Positions 1 through 8,691 of a DNA stretch of 64,000 nucleotides are shown piece by piece. The position numbers and the translations under genes were made by a program. The notes under the pieces were generated by a model, which saw only the letters and a list, made by a program, of their open reading frames with translations, searched no databases and was not told where the DNA came from. The stretch spans positions 279,116 to 343,115 of the forward strand of contig NZ_FMCX01000006.1 of NCBI RefSeq assembly GCF_900091555.1, read 5' to 3'. Numbering within the stretch: position 1 is the stretch's first letter; the number at the start of each line of letters is the position of its first letter. This stretch comes from Micromonospora mirobrigensis (GTDB lineage Bacteria; Actinomycetota; Actinomycetes; Mycobacteriales; Micromonosporaceae).

Positions 1-2305
1 CGGCCAGCCAGGCCACCTGGCCCGGGTCGAGCGACGGGCGGACCCGCCGGCGGGCGGCCACCACGTGCGCGGCGGTGACCGTGGCGGCGGTCAACGACTC
101 CCGCATCGCGGCCAGCGCCGCCTCCCGCACCAGCGCCGCGCAGTCCGCCGCCGAGAAGCCGTCGAGCTCCTCGCCCAGCCCGCCCAGGTCCACGTCCTCG
201 GCGAGCGGGACGTTCCGCGCGGCGGCGCGCAGGATCTCCGCCCGGGCCGGCCCGTCCGGCGGCGGCACGTAGACCAGCCGTTCCAGCCGGCCGGGGCGCA
301 GCAGCGCCGGGTCCACCAGGTCGGGCCGGTTGGTCGCGCCGACCACCACCACGTTACGCAGCGTCTCCACCCCGTCCAGCTCGGTCAGCAGGGCGGCGAC
401 CACCCGGTCGGTCGTACCCCCGTCGCTGGCCTGGCCGCGGACCGGCGCCAGAGCGTCCACCTCGTCCAGGAACACCAGCGTCGGCGCGGCCTCGCGCGCC
501 CGGCGGAACAGCTCCCGGACGGCCCGCTCGCTCTCCCCGACCCACTTGGAGAGCAGCTCCGCGCCCTTCACCGAGAGCACGTTGGCCCGGCCGGACCCGG
601 CCAGCGCGGTCACCAGGTAGGTCTTGCCGCAGCCGGGCGGGCCGTAGAGCAGCACCCCGCGGGGCGGCTGCACGCCCAGCCGGGCGAAGGTGTCCGGGTA
701 GGTCAGCGGCCAGAGCACCGACTCGGTCAGGCTCTCCTTGACCTCGCCGAGCCCACCGACGTCGTCGAGGGTCACCGCCGCCAGCTCCAGGCTGGAGCCG
801 GCCATCGTGGTCGGCCGGACCACCTCCAGCGCCGCCGAGAAGTCGGCCATCGCCACCGTCGGCGTCTCCGCCGACCGTTGGCGCAGGGCCGCGCGTACCC
901 CGGCCTCGCGGACCAGCGCGGCCAGGTCGGCGAGGACGAACCCGGGGGTACGCCCCGCCACCTCGTCGAGCCGGACGTCCTCGGCCAGCGGAACCTGCCG
1001 GGTGAGCACGGTCAGCTGCTCCCGGCGCAGCGCGGCGTCGGGCAGCGGCACGGTGATCCGTACCGGCAGCAGGTCCGGGCCGGTCAGGGCGGGCTGGACC
1101 TCCTCGGGCCGGCCGGTGGTGCAGACCACCGCGGCGCCGGAGCGGACCAGCTCACCGACCAGCTGGCCGAAGACGGTGGCCAGCGGGCCGGCCTCGGTGG
1201 CCGGGGCGAGCGCCTCGACGTCGCTGACCAGCAGCACGGCCGGACCGTCGGCGCGGACCGCCGCGGCGGCCTCGCGCAGCCGGCGGGCGGCCGCGTCGTT
1301 GCTCAGCGCGGCCAGCTCCGGCGCCCAGACCGGGTGCACCCGCAGCCCCAGCGCCGCCGCGACGGCCCGGACCAGCGCCGCCTTGCCGGAACCGGCCGGG
1401 CCGCTGAGCAGCACCCCGAGCGACACCCCGGTGCCGAGCCGGTCCAGCACCTCCCGGTGGTGGAAGCCCAGGTCCAGCAGCTCGGTGAGCTGCTCGGCCT
1501 GGGCCCGCAACCCGGGCAGCTCGTCGACGCTGGGGGCCGGCTCCGCCACCCCACCTGCCGCTCCCGCGCGGTTCGCTGTTCCCGCTCCGCCGGCGGCTCC
1601 CGCGCGGTTCGCCGTTCCCGCGCCGTTCGCCCTTCCCGCCACGGCCGTTGCGGTGCCGCCGGCCGGTCCCGTGCCATCGGCGGTTCGCATGCCGTTCGCC
1701 GGCTCCGCGCCACCGGCCGAGCCGTGGGTCACCGGACCGTGCTCCCAGCCGACCTCGGTCTCCATGGTGACCAGCGCGCCGACCTCGGGCTCGGCCGCCG
1801 TGACGGTGAGCAGGGTGCTGGTCCAGGCGTAGCCGACCGTGTTGGACAGGCTCCGCCGGGCCGCCTCCACCAGGGCGCGGACCGACGCGTCCGGGAGGAC
1901 GTCCTGCGGCAGCAGCGAGACGTCGTCCTCGGCCGTCACCACCTTGCCGAGCAACGCGAGCCGCAGCATCTCCGGCGAGACCGCGGCGACGATCTCCACC
2001 GGGCCGGTCAGCCGCAGCCGGCGGGCCGGGGTGACCGGGAGCGGAGTGACCGTCACCTGGCTGCCGGAGCGTACGCCCAGGTTGCCGAGGAGCAGGTCGT
2101 CGGCGTGCAGCAGGGTGGGCCCGGCCTCCGGCCCGGCCGGCGCGACGATCCCGCTTGTCACCCGGCGACCGGCGAGACGCACCGGGTCGCCGGGGCGCAG
2201 CGCCAACGCGGTGAGCACCTCCGGGTGCAGCCGTACCACGCCCCGTCGGGCGTCCAGCGCCGCGGGCCGCAGCAGCGCGGTCAGGGTCAGGTGGGGTTCC
2301 GCCAC
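1..2305 (-). CDS. Cdc48/p97-like double AAA ATPase (3' end beyond window)
   Basis: This encodes a tandem AAA ATPase of the Cdc48/VCP type, a family that unfolds or extracts proteins as a hexameric ring in the cytosol. The N-terminal ~170 residues fit the Cdc48 N-domain, followed by an Ala/Gly/Thr/Asn-rich linker (~190-265). D2 is canonical: Walker A GPPGCGKTYLV (~557), Walker B LVFLDEVDAL (~613) and a GATNRPD segment. D1 is degenerate: GPAGSGKAALV (~303) has Ala where Thr/Ser is needed and LLVSDVEAL lacks the Walker B Glu, so I infer that D1 does not hydrolyse ATP. The GTG start at 2305 is chosen because a TAGGGT hexamer ends 6 nt upstream and no Shine-Dalgarno is seen. About 768 codons are present; the C-terminus lies to the left. 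It follows the conservon on the same strand but has its own promoter-like hexamer. Confidence 0.88.
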   Translation of the reverse strand, partial: MAEPHLTLTALLRPAALDARRGVVRLHPEVLTALALRPGDPVRLAGRRVTSGIVAPAGPEAGPTLLHADDLLLGNLGVRSGSQVTVTPLPVTPARRLRLTGPVEIVAAVSPEMLRLALLGKVVTAEDDVSLLPQDVLPDASVRALVEAARRSLSNTVGYAWTSTLLTVTAAEPEVGALVTMETEVGWEHGPVTHGSAGGAEPANGMRTADGTGPAGGTATAVAGRANGAGTANRAGAAGGAGTANRAGAAGGVAEPAPSVDELPGLRAQAEQLTELLDLGFHHREVLDRLGTGVSLGVLLSGPAGSGKAALVRAVAAALGLRVHPVWAPELAALSNDAAARRLREAAAAVRADGPAVLLVSDVEALAPATEAGPLATVFGQLVGELVRSGAAVVCTTGRPEEVQPALTGPDLLPVRITVPLPDAALRREQLTVLTRQVPLAEDVRLDEVAGRTPGFVLADLAALVREAGVRAALRQRSAETPTVAMADFSAALEVVRPTTMAGSSLELAAVTLDDVGGLGEVKESLTESVLWPLTYPDTFARLGVQPPRGVLLYGPPGCGKTYLVTALAGSGRANVLSVKGAELLSKWVGESERAVRELFRRAREAAPTLVFLDEVDALAPVRGQASDGGTTDRVVAALLTELDGVETLRNVVVVGATNRPDLVDPALLRPGRLERLVYVPPPDGPARAEILRAAARNVPLAEDVDLGGLGEELDGFSAADCAALVREAALAAMRESLTAATVTAAHVVAARRRVRPSLDPGQVAWLA
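1560..1631 (-). repeat. 36-bp tandem repeat in the AAA ATPase linker
   Basis: Two adjacent near-identical 36-bp units (1560-1595 and 1596-1631) encode an Ala/Gly/Thr/Asn/Arg-rich linker between the N-domain and D1. The reading frame is kept, so copy-number change would lengthen the linker by 12 residues at a time. Confidence 0.6.
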
Positions 2306-2311
2306 CGCCCG

Positions 2312-2317
2312 ACCCTA
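2312..2317 (-). promoter_or_regulatory. -10 hexamer TAGGGT for the AAA ATPase
   Basis: TAGGGT lies 6 nt before the GTG at 2305, the spacing expected if transcription starts on the start codon. Confidence 0.5.
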
Positions 2318-2385
2318 GCGGGCGGGTGCCCGTCCCGCCCCCGCCGCGGACCCGCCGCCCGGGGCGGGCGGCGGGCAACTTCGCC

Positions 2386-2423
2386 GAAGATGCCGCCTCC
2401 ACACCGGACGAGGCAGCATCTTC
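2386..2423 (-). terminator. 14-bp hairpin between the conservon operon and the AAA gene
   Basis: GAAGATGCCGCCTC (2386-2399) and GAGGCAGCATCTTC (2410-2423) pair with a single mismatch around a 10-nt loop. It lies 28 nt past the stop of the 198-aa gene and before the AAA promoter-like hexamer, as expected of an operon-end hairpin. There is no T-tract, so termination is an inference. Confidence 0.5.
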
Positions 2424-2451
2424 CGGGAAGAAGACCAGGTCCCGCAGGCGG

Positions 2452-3048
2452 TCAGTGGTCGGGGGCGGTGCCGTCCAGCAGGGACGGGTCGCGACGGATC
2501 AGGTCGGCCAGCCGGGCGGCCGGGTCCGCCGCCTCCCGGTGGCTCTCCCAGCCCGGCGACGCGGGGCCGGTCAGCGGCCACACCGGCGGCGGGGCCGGCG
2601 GATCCGCCCGCACCGACACGTCGCCGTCGGAGGGCGCGATCCGCAGCGGGTATGTCCGCCCGGCGTGCTCCACCCGGAGGGTCACCGTGACGTCGGGGTA
2701 CGCCGCGAGCACCCGGCGTACCGCCTCGGCGACCTCCTCGACCGGGTCCGGACCGGCCTCGTGGCGTCCGGAGCGTGTCCCGCGCGCCTCGGCGAGGCCG
2801 GCGACCGATCCGCCGACGTCCGGCCCGCCGACGTCCGGCCCGCCGACGTCCGGCCCGCCGACGTCCCAGAGCGCTGCCTCCCGTGGGCCGACCGCGCGCG
2901 GTCCGGCGTTCGGTCGGGCGATCGCCGGTCGGACCTCCTCCGTCGGCCCGTCGTCCGGGCGTGCCGCGTCGTCGGGATCGCCGCGCCGCCGCAGCGCCTC
3001 CTGTCGTCTGGCCAGCCGGGCCAGCGTCTCGTCCAGGTCGCCTCGCAT
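2452..3048 (-). CDS. Conserved hypothetical protein downstream of conservon GTPase
   Basis: I do not recognise a named family in this 198-aa protein. The N-terminus is a short charged helix (DLDETLARLARRQEALRRRG), followed by a disordered Asp/Pro/Arg-rich stretch with the pentapeptide GGPDV repeated (residues ~60-80). The C-terminal half (~100-195) looks folded and contains VTVTLRVEHAGRTYPLRI followed by a Trp/Pro-rich segment. A GGGGGAAGAGGGGG ribosome binding site sits 6 nt before ATG 3048. It starts 45 nt after cvnD on the same strand, so it is probably co-transcribed with the conservon. No signal peptide or membrane segment is visible, suggesting a cytosolic partner of the GTPase/roadblock module; this is context only. 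Confidence 0.75.
   Translation of the reverse strand: MRGDLDETLARLARRQEALRRRGDPDDAARPDDGPTEEVRPAIARPNAGPRAVGPREAALWDVGGPDVGGPDVGGPDVGGSVAGLAEARGTRSGRHEAGPDPVEEVAEAVRRVLAAYPDVTVTLRVEHAGRTYPLRIAPSDGDVSVRADPPAPPPVWPLTGPASPGWESHREAADPAARLADLIRRDPSLLDGTAPDH
2810..2867 (-). repeat. 15-bp tandem repeat encoding GGPDV units
   Basis: About four consecutive copies of a 15-bp unit (CCGCCGACGTCCGGC on the plus strand) encode repeated Gly-Gly-Pro-Asp-Val in the conservon-associated protein. The copies are nearly identical, suggesting recent slippage. Confidence 0.75.
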
Positions 3049-3093
3049 GTCGTACCCCCTCTTCCCCCTGCCGGTGGCGAGCCGTCGGTCGGC

Positions 3094-3864
3094 TCACGCC
3101 CCCCGGTCCCTGGTCGCCCGGTCCAGCGCCCGGTCCAGGACGACCAGCAGGGCGTCGCGGACCGAGAGCCGATCCCGGGCGTCGAACCGCACCAGCGGCA
3201 CGTGCTCGCCGATGGCCAGCGCCCAGCGGATCGCTCCCAGGTCGTGCGCCAGCCGGCCGTCGAAGGCGTTCACCCCCACGACGAACGGCAGGCCGGCCCG
3301 CTCGAAGAAGTCGATCGCCGGATAGCAGTCGTCGAGCCGGGCGCTGTCCACCACGACCAGCGCGCCGAGCGCGCCCCGGGCCAGGTCGTCCCACATGAAG
3401 CCGAAGCGGGCCTGGCCGGGCGTGCCGAACAAATAGAGCTTGAGGCTGCGGTCGATGGTCACGCAACCGAAGTCCATCGCCACCGTGGTGGTGGTCTTCG
3501 CCGACCGTACGCCCGGGTCGTCGACGCCGATCCCGGCGCTGGTCATCTCCGCCTCGGTGGTCAGCGGGGCGATCTCGGAGATGGCGCCGACAGTGGTGGT
3601 CTTGCCGACCCCGAAGCCCCCGGCGACGAGGATCTTCACCGGGATCGGCGGGCTGGCCGGTGGCGTGGGTCGGACCCGGCGCACCGTGGCGGCCGGCGGC
3701 GGCACCACCGGCGGCCGGTACGCCGGCGTGGCGACCACCGGCGGCAGCCCGTACCCCGTCGCGGGGCCGGGGCCGGGCGGCTGGCCGTAGCGGGCGGTGG
3801 CGCTGTTGGCGGAGAGCCCACCCGGTGGGCTCGGCGGCCGGTCAGGAGATCGCACGGAGTCCAT
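3094..3864 (-). CDS. cvnD: Conservon GTP-binding protein, CvnD-like
   Basis: This is a small GTPase of the actinobacterial conservon (CvnD) family, related to MglA/Ras-like proteins, which is thought to work with the CvnA-C sensor complex at the membrane. Residues ~1-75 are Pro/Ala-rich and probably disordered. The G domain begins at PVKILVAGGFGVGKTTTVGA (P-loop, ~75-95), with the FGTPGQ segment (~150) and VNAFDG in place of the usual NKxD guanine-specificity motif. Length is 256 aa. ATG 3864 overlaps the end of the DUF742 gene by 23 nt, suggesting translational coupling; a GTG nine nucleotides downstream is an alternative start. Order and strand match the typical cvnA-B-C-D operon. Confidence 0.9.
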   Translation of the reverse strand: MDSVRSPDRPPSPPGGLSANSATARYGQPPGPGPATGYGLPPVVATPAYRPPVVPPPAATVRRVRPTPPASPPIPVKILVAGGFGVGKTTTVGAISEIAPLTTEAEMTSAGIGVDDPGVRSAKTTTTVAMDFGCVTIDRSLKLYLFGTPGQARFGFMWDDLARGALGALVVVDSARLDDCYPAIDFFERAGLPFVVGVNAFDGRLAHDLGAIRWALAIGEHVPLVRFDARDRLSVRDALLVVLDRALDRATRDRGA

Positions 3865-4297
3865 CGATCACTCGCAGGATGAGGTCGGGGTCAAGGGCGT
3901 CGGGGCGGTCGTCGACGTGGACGTCGAGGTGGCCGGCGGCGCGCAGGTCGCCGACCAGCACCCGGGTCACGCCGAAGTGCAGCCGGGTCCGGGCGGAGAT
4001 CTCGGCCACCGAGATCGGCTCGCCGCAGAGCGCGACGATCGCCTGCAACTCGGGCGCCAGCGGGGCGGACCGGGCCGCCTCGGGGCGGGTGGTCACCTGG
4101 GTCTCCAGCCCGATCGCCGGATCGGCGCCGGCCACCCGTCCGGCGGTCAGCACGAAGGGGCGGGGGCCGCTGGGCCCCTCAGGCGCGGGTGGCACGGGCG
4201 TCGGGTCGCCGGCGCCGGTCGGGGACGTCCGCAGGTAGGGCCGGATCCGGACCGCCGGCTCCGGATCCGGTCCCTCACCGGCGACGTCGGGGGTCAT
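3842..4297 (-). CDS. cvnC: DUF742 protein, CvnC-like
   Basis: This 151-aa protein has the DUF742 architecture: an N-terminal tail with the family signature VRIRPYLRTS (~18), then a winged-helix-like C-terminal half (GEPISVAEISARTRLHFGVTR, ~90-112) ending in a hydrophobic helix (LILRVIDGLRAIS). DUF742 proteins accompany roadblock and GTPase proteins in conservons and are thought to be part of the membrane-associated complex. ATG 4297 overlaps the roadblock stop (ATGA), so translation is probably coupled. The helix-turn-helix-like fold could mean DNA or protein binding; the sequence does not decide. Confidence 0.9.
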   Translation of the reverse strand: MTPDVAGEGPDPEPAVRIRPYLRTSPTGAGDPTPVPPAPEGPSGPRPFVLTAGRVAGADPAIGLETQVTTRPEAARSAPLAPELQAIVALCGEPISVAEISARTRLHFGVTRVLVGDLRAAGHLDVHVDDRPDALDPDLILRVIDGLRAIS

Positions 4298-4761
4298 TGC
4301 TGGACGGCGTTCTTCAGCTCGGCGATCAGGCGGGGGGTCAGCGCACCGCCGGCCCGGCCGGCGAAGAGCGTCATCTCGTACGCGACGGTGCCCAGGTTGG
4401 CCGAGCGGTCGGCGACCACACCCAGCACCGAGCCGCTGCTGATCGCGCTGATCAGCAGGTAGCCCTCGGCCATGTCGACGATGACCCGGTTGAGTCCGCC
4501 CAGCGCGTACCAGCTCGCGGCGCCACCGGCCAGGCTGGTCATCCCGGAGACCACGGCGGCCAGCCGCTCGGCGTTGGACCGGTCCTTGATCGCGGACATC
4601 GCCATCAGCAGCCCGTCGGACGAGACGGCGATCGCCTCCATCACCCCCGCGGTGCTGGAGGTGAACGAGTCGAGCAGCCAGTTGAAGGTGCGCGCCTCGG
4701 GACTGAGTTCCGGGGCGCCGTTCTGGTGGTCGAGGTTGTCGTGCAGGTACGGACTGGTCAC
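4294..4761 (-). CDS. cvnB: Roadblock/LC7 domain protein, CvnB-like
   Basis: This 155-aa roadblock/LC7 protein is the predicted regulator of the CvnD GTPase, by analogy with MglB for MglA. After a ~25-residue tail the fold runs through FNWLLDSFTSSTAGVMEAIA, the glycine-rich turn VSSDGLLMAMS and the C-terminal helix LTPRLIAELKNAVQQ. The GTG at 4761 is chosen because it overlaps the kinase stop codon (GTGA) and is preceded by a GAAGAGGGA ribosome binding site. It lies between cvnA and cvnC with 4-bp overlaps on both sides, the tight packing expected of subunits made in fixed ratio. Confidence 0.92.
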   Translation of the reverse strand: MTSPYLHDNLDHQNGAPELSPEARTFNWLLDSFTSSTAGVMEAIAVSSDGLLMAMSAIKDRSNAERLAAVVSGMTSLAGGAASWYALGGLNRVIVDMAEGYLLISAISSGSVLGVVADRSANLGTVAYEMTLFAGRAGGALTPRLIAELKNAVQQ

Positions 4762-7496
4762 CGTGATGATCCCTCTTCGTTCCGGGGGGCTGGACTGACT
4801 TCGCGCAGAGCACGGGCGACGCCCGCCTCGAACTCGGTGATGAGGTCCCGCACCTGGGCCGGGTCGCCCGGCCCGGAGCTGACCGGCGGCGGGGCCGCGT
4901 GCGGGCTGACGGCCAGGTTCGCCCCGGGCACCCGTCGGCTCAACCGGGGCCGGGTCGGGGCGGTGGCGGACGCGGTGACCAGGGGTGCCGCGACGACGGG
5001 CGGGGCCGCGGCGGGCGCCGGCGGCCAGCTGCCGGGGTGGCGCTGCTCCGCCCGGCGTACCCCGGACTGGAACTCCTCGACCAGGGCGCGGACGGCGGCC
5101 GGGTCGGCGGCGGTCCCGCCCACCGGCCGGGCGGCGGGGGTGGCCGGGGGCAGGCTGGCGCCGGGCACCCGCTGCCGGAACGCCGGGGCGGGACCGGCGG
5201 GGGCCGCCGGCGGGGTGGCCGGGGCGCCGATCTCCAGGAACGCGGCGGGGGCGGGGGTCAGCGGCACGGTGTCCCCCGGCGGCGCCGTCGCGGTGCGCCG
5301 GGGCAGCGGCTCGGCGGCCCCGCCCCGCGCGGGCCGGAACGGGTCGACCGATGCCGCGACGGGACCGGCCACTGGCGACCGGAGCGGGTCCACCGGCGCG
5401 GGCGCGGGGTCGGGGCGGCCGCCGGACCCGAAGGCGTTCCACGGCTGGCCGTCGGCCATGCTCCGGGTGGCCCGGTCGAGCAGGCCCGGGTCGAAGCCCG
5501 CCGGCAGCGCGACCTCGGCCGGCGAGCGGCGGTCCGGGGCCGCGGTGAGCGCCCGGCCCGGGCGGGCGGCGTCCAGCGCGATCGGTGACCGTCGGTCCCG
5601 GGCCGGCACGGCCGCCCGGGCCACCGTGGCGCCCTCCCGGTCCGCCTGGCGGATGACCAGCAGTGCCGCCGGGATCTCCAGCCGGGCGGTGACGCCACCC
5701 CCGGCGGTCGCCGCCAGCTCCACGGCCAGGCCGTGCCGGCGGGCCAGCCGGCCGACCACGAAGAGTCCCAGCACCTCGGACGGGGCCAGGTCGAGGCGTT
5801 CCCGCCGGGTCAGCCGGGCGTTCTCCTCGGCCACCCGTTCCTCGGTCATGCCGATGCCCCGGTCCACCACGGAGAGCCGGGCCCCGGTCCCGGTGAGCTC
5901 CCCGCCGACCACCACCCGGGTGTGCGGCGGCGAGAAGACGGTGGCGTTCTCCATCAGCTCGGCCAGCACCAGCACCAGGTCACCGGCGACCGCCGGCGCC
6001 GCCGAGACGCCCGGCGGGACCTGCACGTCCACCCGGGTGTAGTCCTCGATCTCGCCGAGCGCCAGCCGGACCACGTCGGCCAGCGGCACCGGGGCGACCG
6101 GGCCGTCCGCGCCGGCCGCTCCGGAGAGCACCACCAGGCTGCCCGCGTTACGTCGCAGCCGGCTGGAGACGTGGTCGAGCCGGTAGAGCTGCTCCAGCCG
6201 GGCCGGGTCGGTCTCCTGTCGTTCCAGCTGGTCGATCAGCGCGATCTGCCGGCCGACCAGGTTCTGCGTACGGCGGCCGACGTGCCCGAACATCTGGGCC
6301 ACGTTGCGCCGCCCGGCGACCTGCCGTTCCACCAGCCGGGCGGCGGTGCTCTGCACCCGTTCGAAGGCGCGGGCCAGGTCGCCGATCTCGTCCCGGGCGC
6401 GGACGTCCACCGGGTCGAGGCGGACCGGTGGGGCGCTCTCGGTCTCGTCGTCGGCGACCCTGACCAGCTCCTCCTCGGCGACCCGGGCGACCCGGTCGGC
6501 GGAGCGGGTGAGCCGGGTCAGCGGGCGGGCGACCGTCCGGGCGACGGCCATGCTGAGGCCGACCACCAGCAGCAGGATCGCCACTGCGACGCCGCCGAGC
6601 AGCCAGGCGGCGGTGAGCGCCCGCCGCTGGTCGACGGTGACCTCGGCGATGACGTCCGCGACGATCTTCTTCTCCACGAACTGGCCGAGCGTGATCATCG
6701 AGCGGACGGACGGGAAGAGCGCGTCCAGCGGCACCGGGTCGATCGCGCCGACCGGGTCGCGCACGCTGTCGGTGAGGAAGGTGGGGCTGGTCCGGGCGGC
6801 GGTCGCCGCGTCGTCCAGCTGGGCCAGCTTGAACTGCTCCCGGGTGGTCAGGCTGCGGAACTTCGTGTTGTCCACCTGGAGGGCGGAGATACAGGCGATG
6901 TAGCCGGCCACCGCCTCCGGCGCCTTGGTGGCCTTGACCAGCACGATCAGGGTGGCGCAGGCGCTCAGCCCCTCGTCGGCGCGGAGCAGGTGGTCCAGGG
7001 CCAGCACCTGCTGGCCGGCGGAGGTGGCGGTGTCAACGTCGTACACCAGCCGCAGGGAGTCGATCAGCGCGGTGTGGACCGGGCCGTAGGTCTCCATGAT
7101 CTGGCCGGGGGTGGCCGCGCCGGCCAGCACCGCGGTCCGCAGGTCGGCCAGCCTGCGTACGCCGTCCAGGGCGGTGGCGACCCGGCCGGGCAGCTCGTCG
7201 CCGAGCTCGGCGCGCAGGTCGGTGACCCGGTCGTCGACCGTGGCCGCCTTCTGGATCAGCTCGGTCCGGCTGACCCGGCCGAGCAGCAGCCCCACCGAGA
7301 GCAGCCGCTCCTGCTGGAGGTCCTGGACCAGGCTGCCGACCCGGCTGGCGATCCGGACGGTGTCGGCGATCGCGCCGGCCTGGCGGGCGGTGTCGATCCG
7401 GTCGACCACCACCGGCACGGCGAGCCCGGCCATGCTGAGCAGCGGAATGATCACCAGCAGGGCGAGCTTGCCCCGGATCCGGAGCCTAGCGAGCAT
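4758..7496 (-). CDS. cvnA: Conservon sensor histidine-kinase-like protein, CvnA
   Basis: This 912-aa membrane protein has an N-terminal TM helix (LALLVIIPLLSMAGLAVPVV, ~11-30), a ~250-residue extracellular helical region of the nitrate/nitrite-sensing (NIT) type, a second TM (~297-318), a HAMP region (~320-375), a linker helix with LDHVSSRLRRNAGSLVVLSG (~450), and an HATPase domain with the N box ELMENATVFSPP (~530) and G1 box DRGIGMTEE. A long Pro/Ala-rich tail (~640-912) carries two related VRxLVEEFxxGVRRA/RDLITEFEAGVARA helices that could dock the CvnB-D proteins. No response regulator gene lies nearby, as in other conservons. The start overlaps the upstream sensor-like gene by 11 nt. Confidence 0.92.
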   Translation of the reverse strand: MLARLRIRGKLALLVIIPLLSMAGLAVPVVVDRIDTARQAGAIADTVRIASRVGSLVQDLQQERLLSVGLLLGRVSRTELIQKAATVDDRVTDLRAELGDELPGRVATALDGVRRLADLRTAVLAGAATPGQIMETYGPVHTALIDSLRLVYDVDTATSAGQQVLALDHLLRADEGLSACATLIVLVKATKAPEAVAGYIACISALQVDNTKFRSLTTREQFKLAQLDDAATAARTSPTFLTDSVRDPVGAIDPVPLDALFPSVRSMITLGQFVEKKIVADVIAEVTVDQRRALTAAWLLGGVAVAILLLVVGLSMAVARTVARPLTRLTRSADRVARVAEEELVRVADDETESAPPVRLDPVDVRARDEIGDLARAFERVQSTAARLVERQVAGRRNVAQMFGHVGRRTQNLVGRQIALIDQLERQETDPARLEQLYRLDHVSSRLRRNAGSLVVLSGAAGADGPVAPVPLADVVRLALGEIEDYTRVDVQVPPGVSAAPAVAGDLVLVLAELMENATVFSPPHTRVVVGGELTGTGARLSVVDRGIGMTEERVAEENARLTRRERLDLAPSEVLGLFVVGRLARRHGLAVELAATAGGGVTARLEIPAALLVIRQADREGATVARAAVPARDRRSPIALDAARPGRALTAAPDRRSPAEVALPAGFDPGLLDRATRSMADGQPWNAFGSGGRPDPAPAPVDPLRSPVAGPVAASVDPFRPARGGAAEPLPRRTATAPPGDTVPLTPAPAAFLEIGAPATPPAAPAGPAPAFRQRVPGASLPPATPAARPVGGTAADPAAVRALVEEFQSGVRRAEQRHPGSWPPAPAAAPPVVAAPLVTASATAPTRPRLSRRVPGANLAVSPHAAPPPVSSGPGDPAQVRDLITEFEAGVARALREVSPAPRNEEGSSR

Positions 7497-8691
7497 CGAA
7501 CGGCCCCCACGGCTCGGTCTCGCCGCCGCGGCTCGCGGCGGCCGGTTGCAGCGAGCGGGCCTCGGCGGGGTGCTGCGGGGAACGCCGTTGCAGCGGCGGC
7601 TGCCACCGGTCGGGCCCGGGCAGCGTCTCCGGGTCCGCCTCGGCCCGGGCCTCCTCGACGGCCCGGCGGCGGGCCCGACGGAACGCGGCGACCAGCGCGG
7701 CGGCCAGGAGCAGCAGCAGGACGACGGCGGCCCCGGCGGCGGCCAGCGCCTGCCACCGGTCCCGGTCCAGCCCGTCGATCCGCTCGCCGATCAGGCTGTC
7801 GAGTTCGTCGAGGATGACCGACTGGAGCTGCCTGGCGGCGGCCTGGGCGTTGCGCCGGGCCGCGCCGAGCTGACCCGGTTCGGCCGAGGTGGCGCCGGTC
7901 CGGCCGGCGGGCGCGGAGAGCGCGGCCAGCGTCTCGACGGCGCGCTGGTAGGTGTCGAGGGGGGTGAGCACGCTGGGGCCGAGGTCGGTGCTCTCCGAGC
8001 TGTCCACGGCTGCCCGCAGGTCGGCCACCAGGTCGGTGGCGGGCCCGAGGGCGGCGACCCGGACGGCGGCCAGTTCGGTGAGGCTGCGGACCCGCTCGGC
8101 GGCCGGCCGGCGGGCGGTCAGGGTGGCCAGGTCGGCGAGGCGGCCGGCCGCCACCATCGCCTCCGGCAGGTCCCCGGCTATGCCGTCCTGCAGGAAGAAC
8201 GAGTCGGAGCGCGGGTCGCGGATCAGGCCGGAGCTCTCCCGGACCTTGCGGTGCAGGGCGAGGAGCAGGTCGGTGACCTCCCCGTACGCCAGGTAGGCCG
8301 CCTCCGGGTCGGTGAGGCTGCGGTCGGGCAGCGCCTCCAGCTTGGCCCGCAGCCCGGCCCAGCGTTCGTGGGTGCGCAGCTGGTCGCCGACCCGGGCGTC
8401 CACCGAGGCGGCGCCCTCCACGGCGTTGGTCAGCGAGTCGCGGGAGAGCGGCTGGCCGTTGACCGCCGCGGACTGCGCGTCGACCAGCGCCTCGGTGACC
8501 GGGCCGAGGGTGCGCAGGTACTGCACGCCGAGCCGTTCCCGGGCGGCCAGGTCCCGGTCGTCGTCGGTGAGCCGGGACGCCTGGACGAAGAGGAACGCCA
8601 CCGGCGCCAGGAGCGCGGTGACGAGCAGCAGCGGGATCACCCGGCCCGGTACGGAGGGCCGCCGGCGGGCCCGCTGCGCGGGGACGGTCAT
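7486..8691 (-). CDS. NIT-type sensor-like membrane protein without kinase domain
   Basis: This 401-aa protein resembles only the sensory half of its neighbour CvnA. It has an N-terminal TM (VIPLLLVTALLAPVAFLFVQ, ~20), a ~270-residue predominantly helical extracellular region similar in composition to NIT domains, a second TM (ALAAAGAAVVLLLLLAAALVA, ~320-340), and a short, basic, disordered cytosolic tail. There is no HAMP or ATPase domain. ATG 8691 is preferred over ATG 8760 because GGAGGAGACC precedes it at good spacing. Its end overlaps the cvnA start by 11 nt, so the two proteins are probably made together and may form a hetero-oligomeric receptor. The ligand is unknown. Confidence 0.85.
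   Translation of the reverse strand: MTVPAQRARRRPSVPGRVIPLLLVTALLAPVAFLFVQASRLTDDDRDLAARERLGVQYLRTLGPVTEALVDAQSAAVNGQPLSRDSLTNAVEGAASVDARVGDQLRTHERWAGLRAKLEALPDRSLTDPEAAYLAYGEVTDLLLALHRKVRESSGLIRDPRSDSFFLQDGIAGDLPEAMVAAGRLADLATLTARRPAAERVRSLTELAAVRVAALGPATDLVADLRAAVDSSESTDLGPSVLTPLDTYQRAVETLAALSAPAGRTGATSAEPGQLGAARRNAQAAARQLQSVILDELDSLIGERIDGLDRDRWQALAAAGAAVVLLLLLAAALVAAFRRARRRAVEEARAEADPETLPGPDRWQPPLQRRSPQHPAEARSLQPAAASRGGETEPWGPFDAR

Noticed and set aside
2810..2867. 15-bp tandem repeats considered as iterons of an origin
   Set aside because: They lie within a coding frame and encode a regular pentapeptide. There is no AT-rich region or rep gene.
65..3325. 1086-codon plus-strand open frame at the left end
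   Set aside because: It is the complement of the AAA ATPase, the 198-aa protein and the GTPase genes. Its translation is Arg/Gly/Pro-rich with no domain, typical of antisense frames in GC-rich DNA.
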